A DNA stretch of 6,201 nucleotides from Paracoccaceae bacterium. Its GTDB lineage: Bacteria > Pseudomonadota > Alphaproteobacteria > Rhodobacterales > Rhodobacteraceae. Position numbers and translations under genes: made by a program. Under the pieces are notes generated by a model. That model was not told the DNA's origin, searched no databases, and worked only from the letters and a program-made list of their open reading frames with translations. The stretch is from contig SLPP01000060.1 in the NCBI GenBank assembly GCA_007131945.1, forward strand, positions 1-6,201, given 5' to 3'. Shown piece by piece: positions 1 to 5,114 of this stretch. Position 1 is the stretch's first letter; every line of letters begins with the position of its first letter.

Positions 1-1166
1 CGGGCGCGCGCATCGGGCACCGGCGCCGGGTCGGGCGCCGCCCGCCCGGCCTGCGCGGCGCGATGTGCCAGGATCATGTCCGGGGCAAGGAACGGCAGGC
101 TCGCGCCCGTCCCGCCGTTCTGCGAGACGAAGACGCCGGCGCCGATCTCGGGGATGAAGACCAGGTTCGACAGGAACTCGTTGAGCCCGCCGCCATGGCC
201 AAGCGCGGTGGTGCCGAAAAGGCGGCGCGACTGGAAGCCATGCGCCATGTCCGCCGCCTCGGGCCGGTCGTCGAAGAGCCGCTTGCGCATCTCTACCATC
301 GTCTCGGGCGCCAGCAGCCGTTCGCCGTCGAGCGCGCCGTCGCCGAGGAGGAAGCGCAGGAAGCGCGCCATGTCGGCGGCGGTCGTCGCGATGCTGCCCG
401 CCGGGCCGAAGCTGCCGATATCGATGCGGAAGGCGGGGTGGTTGACGCCGCCCTGCACCCGGTAGCTGCGCGCAAGCGGCGGCTGGTCCGGGCGCCGGGT
501 CGCCTCGCTGTAGGTGGTCGCCGCCATGCCCAGCGGGTCGAGGATGCGGGTCTGCAGGAAGTCCTCGTAGGGCATGCCGGCGACATCCTCGACGATCTGC
601 CCGGCCAGCGCCACGCCCCAGTTGGAATACGAGGTCACCGCGCCGCGCGGAAAGACCTGCGCCGGCGCCGAGGCGGCCAGCGCCTGCGGCCGGGGCAGGG
701 CGGCGATCTCCTCGTCGAAGATCGCGTAGCTGTCCTCGAAGCCCGGCCGGTGGCTCATCAGCTGCGCCAGCGTCAGCGGTTCGTCGCCCGGCACCGCGGT
801 CTCGTGCAGGTAGCCCGCCACGTCGGCCTGCAGGTCGAGCCGCCCCTCCTCGGCCAGCATCATCACCAGGATCCAGGTGAAGAGCTTGCTGATCGAGCCG
901 ATCTCGAAGCGCACGTCGTCGGGCCCGGCAGGCGTCCGCGCGTCGAGATCGACATGCCCCCAGCCGCGCAGGATCACCTCGTCGCCCGCCACCACCGCCG
1001 CGATCGCGCCGGGCACCTGCTCGGTGGCCATGAAGCCCGCCGCCAGCCCATCCAGCCGCGCGGCCGCTGCCCCGGCGTCATCGTGGACTTCCGCCTTGGC
1101 GGTCGCGGCGGCGCCGATCGCGATGAAGACGCCGAGGATCATCCCGGCAAGACGCTCGGATCCCAT
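1..1166 (-). CDS. Secreted serine hydrolase, beta-lactamase/PBP-like family (partial, C-terminus off window)
   Basis: The reading frame is open to the left edge and gives 388 residues. An N-terminal hydrophobic stretch (about residues 7-22) ends at an AKA cleavage site near residue 25, so the protein is probably exported to the periplasm. The three active-site signatures of the serine beta-lactamase/esterase/D-Ala-D-Ala peptidase superfamily are present in order. SISK at 91-94 holds nucleophile Ser91 and Lys94, YSN at 180-182 holds Tyr180, and HGGG at 324-327 replaces the KTG box. A histidine at that third box is common in the esterase/peptidase-like branch and less so in true class C beta-lactamases, so an antibiotic substrate should not be assumed. 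The domain appears finished near residue 365; the Pro/Ala-rich tail continues off the window. I prefer the ATG at 1166 over the ATG at 1172, because the GAGGAG at 1174-1179 is 7 bases from the former and only 1 from the latter. Substrate is unknown. The family call is secure. Confidence 0.93.
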   Translation of the reverse strand, partial: MGSERLAGMILGVFIAIGAAATAKAEVHDDAGAAAARLDGLAAGFMATEQVPGAIAAVVAGDEVILRGWGHVDLDARTPAGPDDVRFEIGSISKLFTWILVMMLAEEGRLDLQADVAGYLHETAVPGDEPLTLAQLMSHRPGFEDSYAIFDEEIAALPRPQALAASAPAQVFPRGAVTSYSNWGVALAGQIVEDVAGMPYEDFLQTRILDPLGMAATTYSEATRRPDQPPLARSYRVQGGVNHPAFRIDIGSFGPAGSIATTAADMARFLRFLLGDGALDGERLLAPETMVEMRKRLFDDRPEAADMAHGFQSRRLFGTTALGHGGGLNEFLSNLVFIPEIGAGVFVSQNGGTGASLPFLAPDMILAHRAAQAGRAAPDPAPVPDARA

Positions 1167-1173
1167 GACCATG

Positions 1174-1179
1174 CTCCTC
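1174..1179 (-). promoter_or_regulatory. Ribosome binding site of the serine hydrolase
   Basis: GAGGAG on the minus strand lies 7 bases before the ATG at 1166 and only 1 base before the in-frame ATG at 1172. It therefore decides for the shorter N-terminus. No clear -35/-10 pair was found between here and the tRNA gene. Confidence 0.7.
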
Positions 1180-1268
1180 TGCCAGGCGCGCTCAAACCGT
1201 TGCGGCCTTCTCTCGCAGCAAAGGGCGGTCCTTGCCTTGATCTCGGTCAGTGAAGACCGGGGCCGCGA

Positions 1269-1316
1269 CGGCAGGAACCGCCTGCCGGCGCGACCTCGCG
1301 CGTTGCCCATGGCAAC
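1269..1316 (-). terminator. Three abutting hairpins, possible tRNA-Asp 3' end/terminator region
   Basis: Three inverted repeats lie end to end downstream of tRNA-Asp and upstream of the hydrolase. They are 1269-1287 (7-bp stem CGGCAGG/CCTGCCG, 5-base loop), 1288-1301 (GCGCGA/TCGCGC, 2 bases between arms) and 1302-1316 (GTTGCC/GGCAAC, 3-base loop). None is followed by a T-run on the minus strand, so this is not a textbook intrinsic terminator. Termination or processing of the tRNA transcript is inferred from position only. Confidence 0.3.
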
Positions 1317-1366
1317 CGCGGCCCGGTGCCAGCCACCTGATTTGCCGGATGAATTCGGGGCAGGAA

Positions 1367-1443
1367 TGGCGCGGTTGACGGGACTCGAACCCGCGACCCC
1401 CGGCGTGACAGGCCGGTACTCTAACCGACTGAGCTACAACCGC
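1367..1443 (-). tRNA. tRNA-Asp (anticodon GUC)
   Basis: On the minus strand this 77-base gene folds into a full cloverleaf. The acceptor arms GCGGTTG and CAACCGC pair perfectly, and the discriminator G is followed by an encoded CCA (1369-1367). The D arm is GCTC/GAGT, with AGTCGGTTA between its arms. The anticodon stem CCGGC/GCCGG encloses the loop CTGTCAC with anticodon GTC (1409-1407). The variable loop is GGGTC, and the T arm GCGGG/CCCGT encloses TTCGAGT. The D-arm, anticodon-loop and T-loop pattern is that of bacterial tRNA-Asp, which decodes GAC and GAU; in most bacteria G34 is modified to queuosine. It appears monocistronic in this window: nothing co-directional lies upstream and the hydrolase is 200 bases downstream. 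No duplicate of its 3' end, as left by an integrated element, was seen elsewhere in the window. Confidence 0.98.
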
Positions 1444-1454
1444 GCGACAGGCTG

Positions 1455-1483
1455 CGTGTATGCGATGCGGCGGAGCGCGTCAA
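1455..1483 (-). promoter_or_regulatory. Probable promoter of tRNA-Asp
   Basis: On the minus strand TTGACG (1483-1478) is followed after exactly 17 bases by TACACG (1460-1455). The -35 box matches TTGACA at five of six positions and the -10 box is weaker (TA.A). Transcription would start around 1448, a few bases before the mature tRNA 5' end at 1443. A strong -35 with a poor -10 fits stable-RNA promoters in high-GC alphaproteobacteria. Confidence 0.6.
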
Positions 1484-1554
1484 GGCCAAACGGCGGGCGA
1501 GATCCAGCTGCCGTCATCCGCCGACAGGGGGCGCGAAAGCCTCTTGCCGCGCCG

Positions 1555-1600
1555 CGCGCCGCGGTGCGAAACCGGCAGGCAAGCCGGGCGCCGCGGCGCG
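1555..1600. repeat. Nested inverted repeat (two-tier stem-loop)
   Basis: A perfect 10-bp outer stem (1555-1564 with 1591-1600, CGCGCCGCGG/CCGCGGCGCG) encloses 26 bases. Inside these, a 5-bp stem (1572-1576 with 1583-1587, CCGGC/GCCGG) closes on AGGCAA. It lies in the gene-free stretch between the tRNA-Asp promoter and the TRAP operon. It could be a structured leader, a small RNA element or a protein site; nothing in the sequence decides. High GC raises the background of chance stems. Confidence 0.45.
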
Positions 1601-1659
1601 ACCCCTTAATCCGGCACCGCCCTGCCACGGCCATGCCGTCGAAAGGCGCCGATCGGACG

Positions 1660-1690
1660 CGGCGGGGCGGGCGGGGCACCCGCCCCGCCG
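1660..1690. repeat. 12-bp perfect inverted repeat
   Basis: CGGCGGGGCGGG (1660-1671) and CCCGCCCCGCCG (1679-1690) are perfectly complementary across a 7-base spacer. It is the longest uninterrupted hairpin I found in the window. No T-run follows on either strand and no gene ends next to it, so an ordinary intrinsic terminator is unlikely. Confidence 0.5.
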
Positions 1691-1696
1691 GCGCGA

Positions 1697-1715
1697 GGCC
1701 CCCTCGATGGGGGCC
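1697..1715. repeat. 7-bp perfect inverted repeat
   Basis: GGCCCCC (1697-1703) and GGGGGCC (1709-1715) pair across the five bases TCGAT. It lies six bases after the 12-bp hairpin and about 40 bases before the putative dctP -35 box. Confidence 0.4.
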
Positions 1716-1754
1716 GAGCGCCGCCCCCGTCGCCGGTCACCCGCGGCGGAGGCG

Positions 1755-1785
1755 TTGACTCGGCCCGCGGCATCGGCCCTATTCG
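1755..1785 (+). promoter_or_regulatory. Candidate promoter of the TRAP operon
   Basis: TTGACT (1755-1760) matches the sigma-70 -35 box at five of six positions. The best -10 candidate, TATTCG (1780-1785), sits at a long 19-base spacing, or CTATTC (1779-1784) at 18. This poor -10 would fit a promoter that needs an activator, but that is inference. No clear regulator palindrome was seen over it. Confidence 0.3.
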
Positions 1786-1809
1786 GCGGGCGCTGTCCGG
1801 CGGCCCGCC
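1785..1809 (+). other. Possible 5' leader stem-loop of dctP
   Basis: GGCGGGC (1785-1791) and GCCCGCC (1803-1809) pair perfectly across 11 bases. If transcription starts just after the candidate -10, this stem forms at the very 5' end of the mRNA, about 30 bases before the ribosome binding site. There it could stabilise the transcript. The stem itself is visible; the role is inferred. Confidence 0.3.
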
Positions 1810-1840
1810 CTCGCGCGCGCCCCTTGCGCATTGCATCATG

Positions 1841-1845
1841 GGAGG
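1841..1845 (+). promoter_or_regulatory. Ribosome binding site of dctP
   Basis: GGAGG lies 9 bases before the ATG at 1855. It falls inside any protein begun at the in-frame TTG at 1831, and so argues for the 1855 start. Confidence 0.8.
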
Positions 1846-1854
1846 ATCAAGAAC

Positions 1855-2841
1855 ATGACCGTACACCGCTTCACCCTAGTCGGCGCGCTCGCCGGAGCGC
1901 TCTTCGCCACGCCGCTTCTCGCCCAGACCGAGATCAAGATCGGCTACGCCCTCGCGCCCGCGCCCGATTCGCATTACGGCGTCGGCGCCCAACGCTGGCA
2001 GGAGGTCGTCGAGGCGGGCACCGAGGGCCGCTACGTCTTCCGCCACTTCCCCTCCTCCGGCCTCGGCGGCGAGCGCGAGATGGTCGAGGGCGTGCAGCTC
2101 GGCACCGTCGAAGCGGTGATCGTCTCGTCCGGCACGCTGGCCAATTTCGTCCCCGATACCGGCGTCTTCGACATCCCGTTCCTGTTTCGCGATCTCGGCC
2201 ATGCGCGCCGCGTCCTCGACGGGCCGATCGGGCAGGAGATGCTGGCGAAATTCGACGATGTCGGGCTCAAGGCGCTGGCCTGGGGCGAGCAGGGCTTTCG
2301 CCACATCACCAACAACCGCAACCAGATCGGCGCTCCCGAGGATCTCGCCGGGCTGCGCCTGCGCACGATGGAGAACCCGATCCACCTGACCGCCTTCCAG
2401 ACGCTGGGCGCCGCGCCCACCCCGATGGCCTGGCCCGAGGTGATCGGCGCGCTGCAGCAGGGCACGATCGACGGGCAGGAGAACCCGCTCTCGGTGATCG
2501 TCTCGGTCAATCTCAACGACGTGCAGCGCTACCTGACGATCTCGGGCCATGTCTATTCCCCGGCGATCCTGCTCGTCTCGCCGATGGTCTGGGACGCGAT
2601 GTCCGAGGAGGATCGCGAGGTCTTCCGCCAGGGCGCGGCCGAGGGCGTCGCGGCGATGCGCGCCTTCGTCGACGAGGTCGAGGCTTCGGGCGTCGCCACG
2701 CTGCGCGAGCGCGGCATGGACGTGGCCGAGCTTTCCGCCGAGGATCGTGCCGCCTTCCAGGAGGCGCTGGCCCCGGCCTACGAGCAGTATTTCGCCACCT
2801 ACGGGCAGGACCTGATCGAGGCGATCATCGCCACCGAATGA
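1855..2841 (+). CDS. dctP: TRAP transporter substrate-binding protein, DctP family
   Basis: This 328-residue protein has the usual length for a DctP-type periplasmic binding protein. It captures a solute and delivers it to the QM membrane subunits. A Sec signal peptide is clear: a basic N-region (H4, R5), a hydrophobic core at 6-22 and probable cleavage after Ala23 (PLLA-QT). Family hallmarks follow: GQEM and the DVGLKAL stretch at 126-141, then GLRLRTM at 166-172. Arg170 there aligns with the invariant Arg that salt-bridges the ligand carboxylate. Next come LGAAPTPMAWPEV at 184-196 and LQQGTIDGQENP at 200-211, with conserved Asn210. The ligand is therefore probably a carboxylate (family knowledge), but the exact substrate cannot be told. 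Trp193 follows the PMA motif. The start is the ATG at 1855, behind GGAGG; an in-frame TTG at 1831 would add eight residues ahead of the signal peptide. It is first in an operon with the two permease genes. The symbol is family-level. Confidence 0.96.
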   Translation: MTVHRFTLVGALAGALFATPLLAQTEIKIGYALAPAPDSHYGVGAQRWQEVVEAGTEGRYVFRHFPSSGLGGEREMVEGVQLGTVEAVIVSSGTLANFVPDTGVFDIPFLFRDLGHARRVLDGPIGQEMLAKFDDVGLKALAWGEQGFRHITNNRNQIGAPEDLAGLRLRTMENPIHLTAFQTLGAAPTPMAWPEVIGALQQGTIDGQENPLSVIVSVNLNDVQRYLTISGHVYSPAILLVSPMVWDAMSEEDREVFRQGAAEGVAAMRAFVDEVEASGVATLRERGMDVAELSAEDRAAFQEALAPAYEQYFATYGQDLIEAIIATE

Positions 2842-2863
2842 ACCGCGCTAGCCGCGCGTGACC

Positions 2864-2887
2864 GGCCCCGGCGGCATCGCCGGGGCC
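2864..2887 (+). terminator. dctP-dctQ intergenic hairpin (attenuator/mRNA stabiliser)
   Basis: GGCCCCGGCG (2864-2873) and CGCCGGGGCC (2878-2887) form a perfect 10-bp stem with the four-base loop GCAT. It begins 22 bases after the dctP stop and ends 20 bases before dctQ. There is no T-run, so full termination is unlikely. Protection of dctP mRNA ends, or partial read-through that yields more binding protein than permease, is the likely role by analogy with other binding-protein transport operons (inference). Confidence 0.6.
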
Positions 2888-2907
2888 ATCCACCGGACCC
2901 GACCGCG

Positions 2908-3429
2908 ATGCCCCTTCTCCGCAAGGCCGAGGCCGCCTTCGTCGCGCTCAACGCGGCACTGGTGATCCTGTGCCTCGTGGCGATGTCGGGCGTGGTCTTC
3001 ACCAATGTCGGCCTGCGCTATCTCACCAACCAGTCGATCCCCTGGGCCGACGAGGTGGCGCGCTACCTGATGATCTGGATGACCTTCCTCGCCGCCGGGC
3101 TGGTGCTGCGCCAGGGCGGCCATGTCGCCATCACCAACCTGCAGGACGCGCTGCCGACCCGCGCCCGGCAGATCCTCCGCGGCGCCATCGTGGCGCTGCT
3201 TCTGGGCTTCTTCGCCTACATGGTCTGGGTCGGGCAGGAATACATGACGCGGATGGGCCGGCAGCTGACGCCGGCGACGCGCATCTCCTTCTGGTATGTC
3301 TATCTCGCCATGCCGGTCGGCTTCGCGCTCCTGATCGCGCATCTTCTCCTGATCGCGCCGCGCTTCATCCGCGCCGGCCAGCGCCACGAGGACGAGGGGG
3401 ACGGCATGACCGGAGGCCAGCTTGGCTGA
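2908..3429 (+). CDS. dctQ: TRAP transporter small permease, DctQ family
   Basis: This 173-residue inner-membrane protein has the four-helix layout of DctQ subunits, with helices at about 8-31, 50-67, 91-109 and 127-150. The family motif between helices 1 and 2 is visible as PWADEVARYLMIW at 45-57, with Glu49 and Arg52 at the conserved acidic and basic positions. The C-terminus is charged and ends at the overlap with the next gene. DctQ forms a complex with DctM and is required for transport. The ATG at 2908 has no convincing Shine-Dalgarno sequence, but no other in-frame start keeps helix 1 intact. With the strong hairpin just upstream, this suggests lower expression than dctP. It lies 66 bases after dctP, and its last 8 bases overlap dctM, so translational coupling to dctM is likely. 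The symbol is family-level and the substrate is unknown. Confidence 0.93.
   Translation: MPLLRKAEAAFVALNAALVILCLVAMSGVVFTNVGLRYLTNQSIPWADEVARYLMIWMTFLAAGLVLRQGGHVAITNLQDALPTRARQILRGAIVALLLGFFAYMVWVGQEYMTRMGRQLTPATRISFWYVYLAMPVGFALLIAHLLLIAPRFIRAGQRHEDEGDGMTGGQLG
3412..3416 (+). promoter_or_regulatory. Ribosome binding site that fixes the TTG start of dctM
   Basis: GGAGG inside the dctQ 3' end lies 5 bases before TTG at 3422. The ATG at 3406 is in the dctQ frame, not the dctM frame. No ATG precedes the first transmembrane helix in the dctM frame, so the TTG is the only sensible start. Confidence 0.8.
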
Positions 3430-4705
3430 AATCCTCTTCGCCGCGCTCTTCCTTCTGCTGGTCCTCGGCGTGCCGGTGGCCTTCGCCATCGCCATCGCCG
3501 CCTTCCTCGCGCTGACCTTCGGCTCGCGCTACCCGGCCATCGTCATCGTCAAGGAGATGTTCTCCGGCATCGACAGCTTCCCGCTGCTCGCGGTGCCCTT
3601 CTTCATCCTCGCCGCCGAGCTGATGACCGGCGGCGCGATGACCCAGGCGCTTTTGCGCTTCACCGTGCGCTTCACCGGGCATCTGCGCGGCGGGCTCGGC
3701 TACGCCAATGTCGGGGCCTCGACGATGTTCGCCGGCATCTCGGGCTCGGCGCTCGCCGATGCAGCGGGGCCCGGCGCGATGATGATCCGGATGATGGAGC
3801 AGGGCGGCTATCCGCGCGCCTATGCCGGGGCGCTGACGGTCTCGGCCGCGGTCGTGGGACCCATCATCCCGCCCTCGATCATCATGATCATCTACGCCAT
3901 GCAGGACGCGCGCGTTTCGGTCGTGGCGCTGTTCATGGCCGGCATCCTGCCGGGGCTCTGCATCTCGGCGGGGCTGCTTCTCACCAACTGGTGGATGTCC
4001 CGCCGCCGCGAATTCGCCGCGACCGAGGCGCGGGCGAGCTGGGCCGAGCGCGGCCGCGCGACGTTCTACGCGCTGCCGGCGCTGGGGCTGATCGTGCTGA
4101 TCATCGGCGGCATCCGCGGCGGCATCTTCACGCCGACCGAGGCCTCGGTCATGGCGGTGGGCTACGCGCTGATCTGCGGCATGTTCGTCTACCGGACGCT
4201 GAAACTGCGCGACCTGCCCGGCATCTTCCTGCGCGCGGCGATGACCTCGGCGGCGGTGCTCCTGATCCTCGCCGCGGCGCGCGCCTTCGCCTGGATGCTG
4301 ATCATCGAGGGCGTGCCGCAGGCCTTCGCCGCCTGGATCGTCGGCATGGAGCTGAGCCCCGTCGTCTTCCTGCTCGCCGTCAACGTGCTGCTTCTGCTCT
4401 TCGGGCTGTTCATGGACCCGCTGCCGGGGGTGATGATCCTGGTCCCGATCCTCGCGCCCATCGCCTTCGCGCTGGGGATCGACCCGATCCATTTCGCCAT
4501 CGTGGTGATCGTCAACCTGACCATCGGGCTGACCACGCCGCCGGTGGGCAGCCTTCTCTTCGTCGTCGCCTCGGCGGTGAAGCTGAGGCCCACGGCGCTG
4601 GTGCGCGAACTGCCGCCCTTCTTCCTGTCGAACATCCTCGTGCTCCTGGTCCTGACCTTCGTGCCCGCGATTTCGACCTGGCTGCCGCGGGCGAGCGGCT
4701 TCTGA
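3422..4705 (+). CDS. dctM: TRAP transporter large permease, DctM family
   Basis: This 427-residue, very hydrophobic protein has the length and helix density (a dozen or so membrane segments) of DctM. This subunit carries out ion-coupled solute translocation through the inner membrane. Conserved TRAP signatures appear in order: AVPFFILAAELM at 57-68, AGISGSALADAAGPG at 104-118, GPIIPPS at 146-152 and GIFTPTEAS at 234-242. GLFMDPLPGVMILVPILAP follows at 328-346, then NLTIGLTTPPVG at 365-376. The paired GISGSA and TTPPVG motifs belong to the two re-entrant hairpins known from TRAP structures to line the ion and solute site. Translation starts at TTG 3422, behind GGAGG, and overlaps the dctQ stop by 8 bases. 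It is the last gene of the operon; the next gene is convergent. Q and M are separate genes, not the fused form seen in some TRAP systems. The symbol is family-level. Confidence 0.97.
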   Translation: MAEILFAALFLLLVLGVPVAFAIAIAAFLALTFGSRYPAIVIVKEMFSGIDSFPLLAVPFFILAAELMTGGAMTQALLRFTVRFTGHLRGGLGYANVGASTMFAGISGSALADAAGPGAMMIRMMEQGGYPRAYAGALTVSAAVVGPIIPPSIIMIIYAMQDARVSVVALFMAGILPGLCISAGLLLTNWWMSRRREFAATEARASWAERGRATFYALPALGLIVLIIGGIRGGIFTPTEASVMAVGYALICGMFVYRTLKLRDLPGIFLRAAMTSAAVLLILAAARAFAWMLIIEGVPQAFAAWIVGMELSPVVFLLAVNVLLLLFGLFMDPLPGVMILVPILAPIAFALGIDPIHFAIVVIVNLTIGLTTPPVGSLLFVVASAVKLRPTALVRELPPFFLSNILVLLVLTFVPAISTWLPRASGF

Positions 4706-4711
4706 CCGCCT

Positions 4712-4760
4712 GCCGCCCGGTGCGGCGTGCAAGGGGCGGCGCGCCCGGCGGCGGCGCGCC
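4712..4760 (+). terminator. Candidate transcription end of the TRAP operon (two hairpins)
   Basis: Just after the dctM stop, GCCGC (4712-4716) pairs with GCGGC (4722-4726). Then the 8-base palindrome GGCGCGCC occurs twice (4738-4745 and 4753-4760) with 7 bases between, giving a perfect 8-bp stem. There is no T-run, as is common for terminators in high-GC alphaproteobacteria. The position after the last gene of a convergent pair supports the call. Confidence 0.4.
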
Positions 4761-4827
4761 CCGGGGGCGATCAGCCTCGATGCCGCGCGCATCCCCGGCA
4801 AAGCCCGATCCGGGGTGCCTGGCGACC

Positions 4828-4869
4828 GATCTACCAGATCTTGTATGCAAGCAGCCGGCTCCACCACAA
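4828..4869 (-). promoter_or_regulatory. GntR-like near-palindrome overlapping a possible minus-strand promoter
   Basis: TTGTATGCAA (4841-4850) differs at one position from TTGTATACAA, the core of operators reported for some FCD-type GntR regulators (family knowledge). It directly abuts a second inverted repeat, GATCT-ACC-AGATC (4828-4840). On the minus strand TTGTGG (4869-4864) and TACAAG (4845-4840) form a weak promoter with an 18-base spacer, whose -10 lies in the near-palindrome. No credible gene lies to its left on that strand, so a target is missing. Confidence 0.25.
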
Positions 4870-4875
4870 GGCACG

Positions 4876-4950
4876 CCGAAAAGTCCCGCCCCTCGAAAAC
4901 GTCGTTTCTTTTCACATTTCGGCGCTTTTCGGTCGCGTTTTTGCATTTTC
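4876..4950. other. Low-GC island with phased T-tracts
   Basis: In 4901-4960 only 28 of 60 bases are G or C, against roughly 70% in the surroundings. T-tracts end near 4912, 4919, 4929, 4942 and 4949, a spacing of about 7 to 13 bases that is close to one helical turn. TTTCGG at 4917-4922 recurs exactly 10 bases later at 4927-4932. CCGAAAAG (4876-4883) is inversely repeated as CTTTTCGG (4925-4932). No gene could be supported. Bent DNA or an AT-seeking regulator site is possible. Confidence 0.4.
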
Positions 4951-4996
4951 CACCCGGAATCCGCAAATCTCGAACGCGCGAAAGCGTCGAGCGCCG

Positions 4997-5008
4997 GGTT
5001 GCGCAACC
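4997..5008. repeat. 12-bp perfect palindrome
   Basis: GGTTGCGCAACC is a perfect palindrome between the low-GC island and the tandem repeats. The core TTGCGCAA with a central CG resembles dimeric repressor sites of LacI type, but no regulator or promoter lies nearby. It may equally be a chance palindrome. Confidence 0.3.
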
Positions 5009-5049
5009 GCGCGCACCCCCCGCATGGGCGGCCGGTTCCAGGGCCCCGG

Positions 5050-5114
5050 AGCGGCCGAAACCAGCGGCCGAAATCAGCGGCCGGAATCAGCGGCCGGAAT
5101 CAGCCGGCGGGGTC
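5050..5114. repeat. 13-bp tandem repeat, four copies plus one degenerate copy
   Basis: The unit AGCGGCCGRAATC occurs at 5050-5062 (ending AACC), 5063-5075, 5076-5088 and 5089-5101; the last two copies are identical. A fifth, diverged copy (5102-5114) matches at 9 of 13 positions. Each unit holds the palindrome CGGCCG. The last full copy contains most of the acyltransferase stop codon, and the degenerate copy forms the last codons of that gene. On the minus strand, 13-base spacing places TGA in all three frames (5102-5100, 5089-5087, 5076-5074). Confidence 0.85.

Noticed and set aside
63..1253. A 396-residue plus-strand open frame
   Set aside because: It lies antisense to the serine hydrolase, which has all three catalytic motifs and a signal peptide. 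Its product is Arg/Ala/Gly/His-rich low-complexity sequence typical of a shadow frame in high-GC DNA.
1367..1443. tRNA-Asp as the attachment site of an integrated element
   Set aside because: No integrase, no repeat of the tRNA 3' end and no foreign-looking gene block was found in the window.
877..1758. A 293-residue plus-strand open frame
   Set aside because: It runs through the hydrolase N-terminus and straight across the tRNA-Asp gene on the other strand, with no start signal or recognisable domain.
1831..1854. An upstream TTG start for dctP
   Set aside because: It would put the GGAGG site inside the coding sequence and place eight polar residues ahead of a normal signal peptide.
3365..4966. 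A 533-residue minus-strand open frame
   Set aside because: It is antisense to most of dctM and the end of dctQ, and is extremely rich in Arg, Asp, Glu, Gln and His with no domain. The opposite strand carries every TRAP motif.
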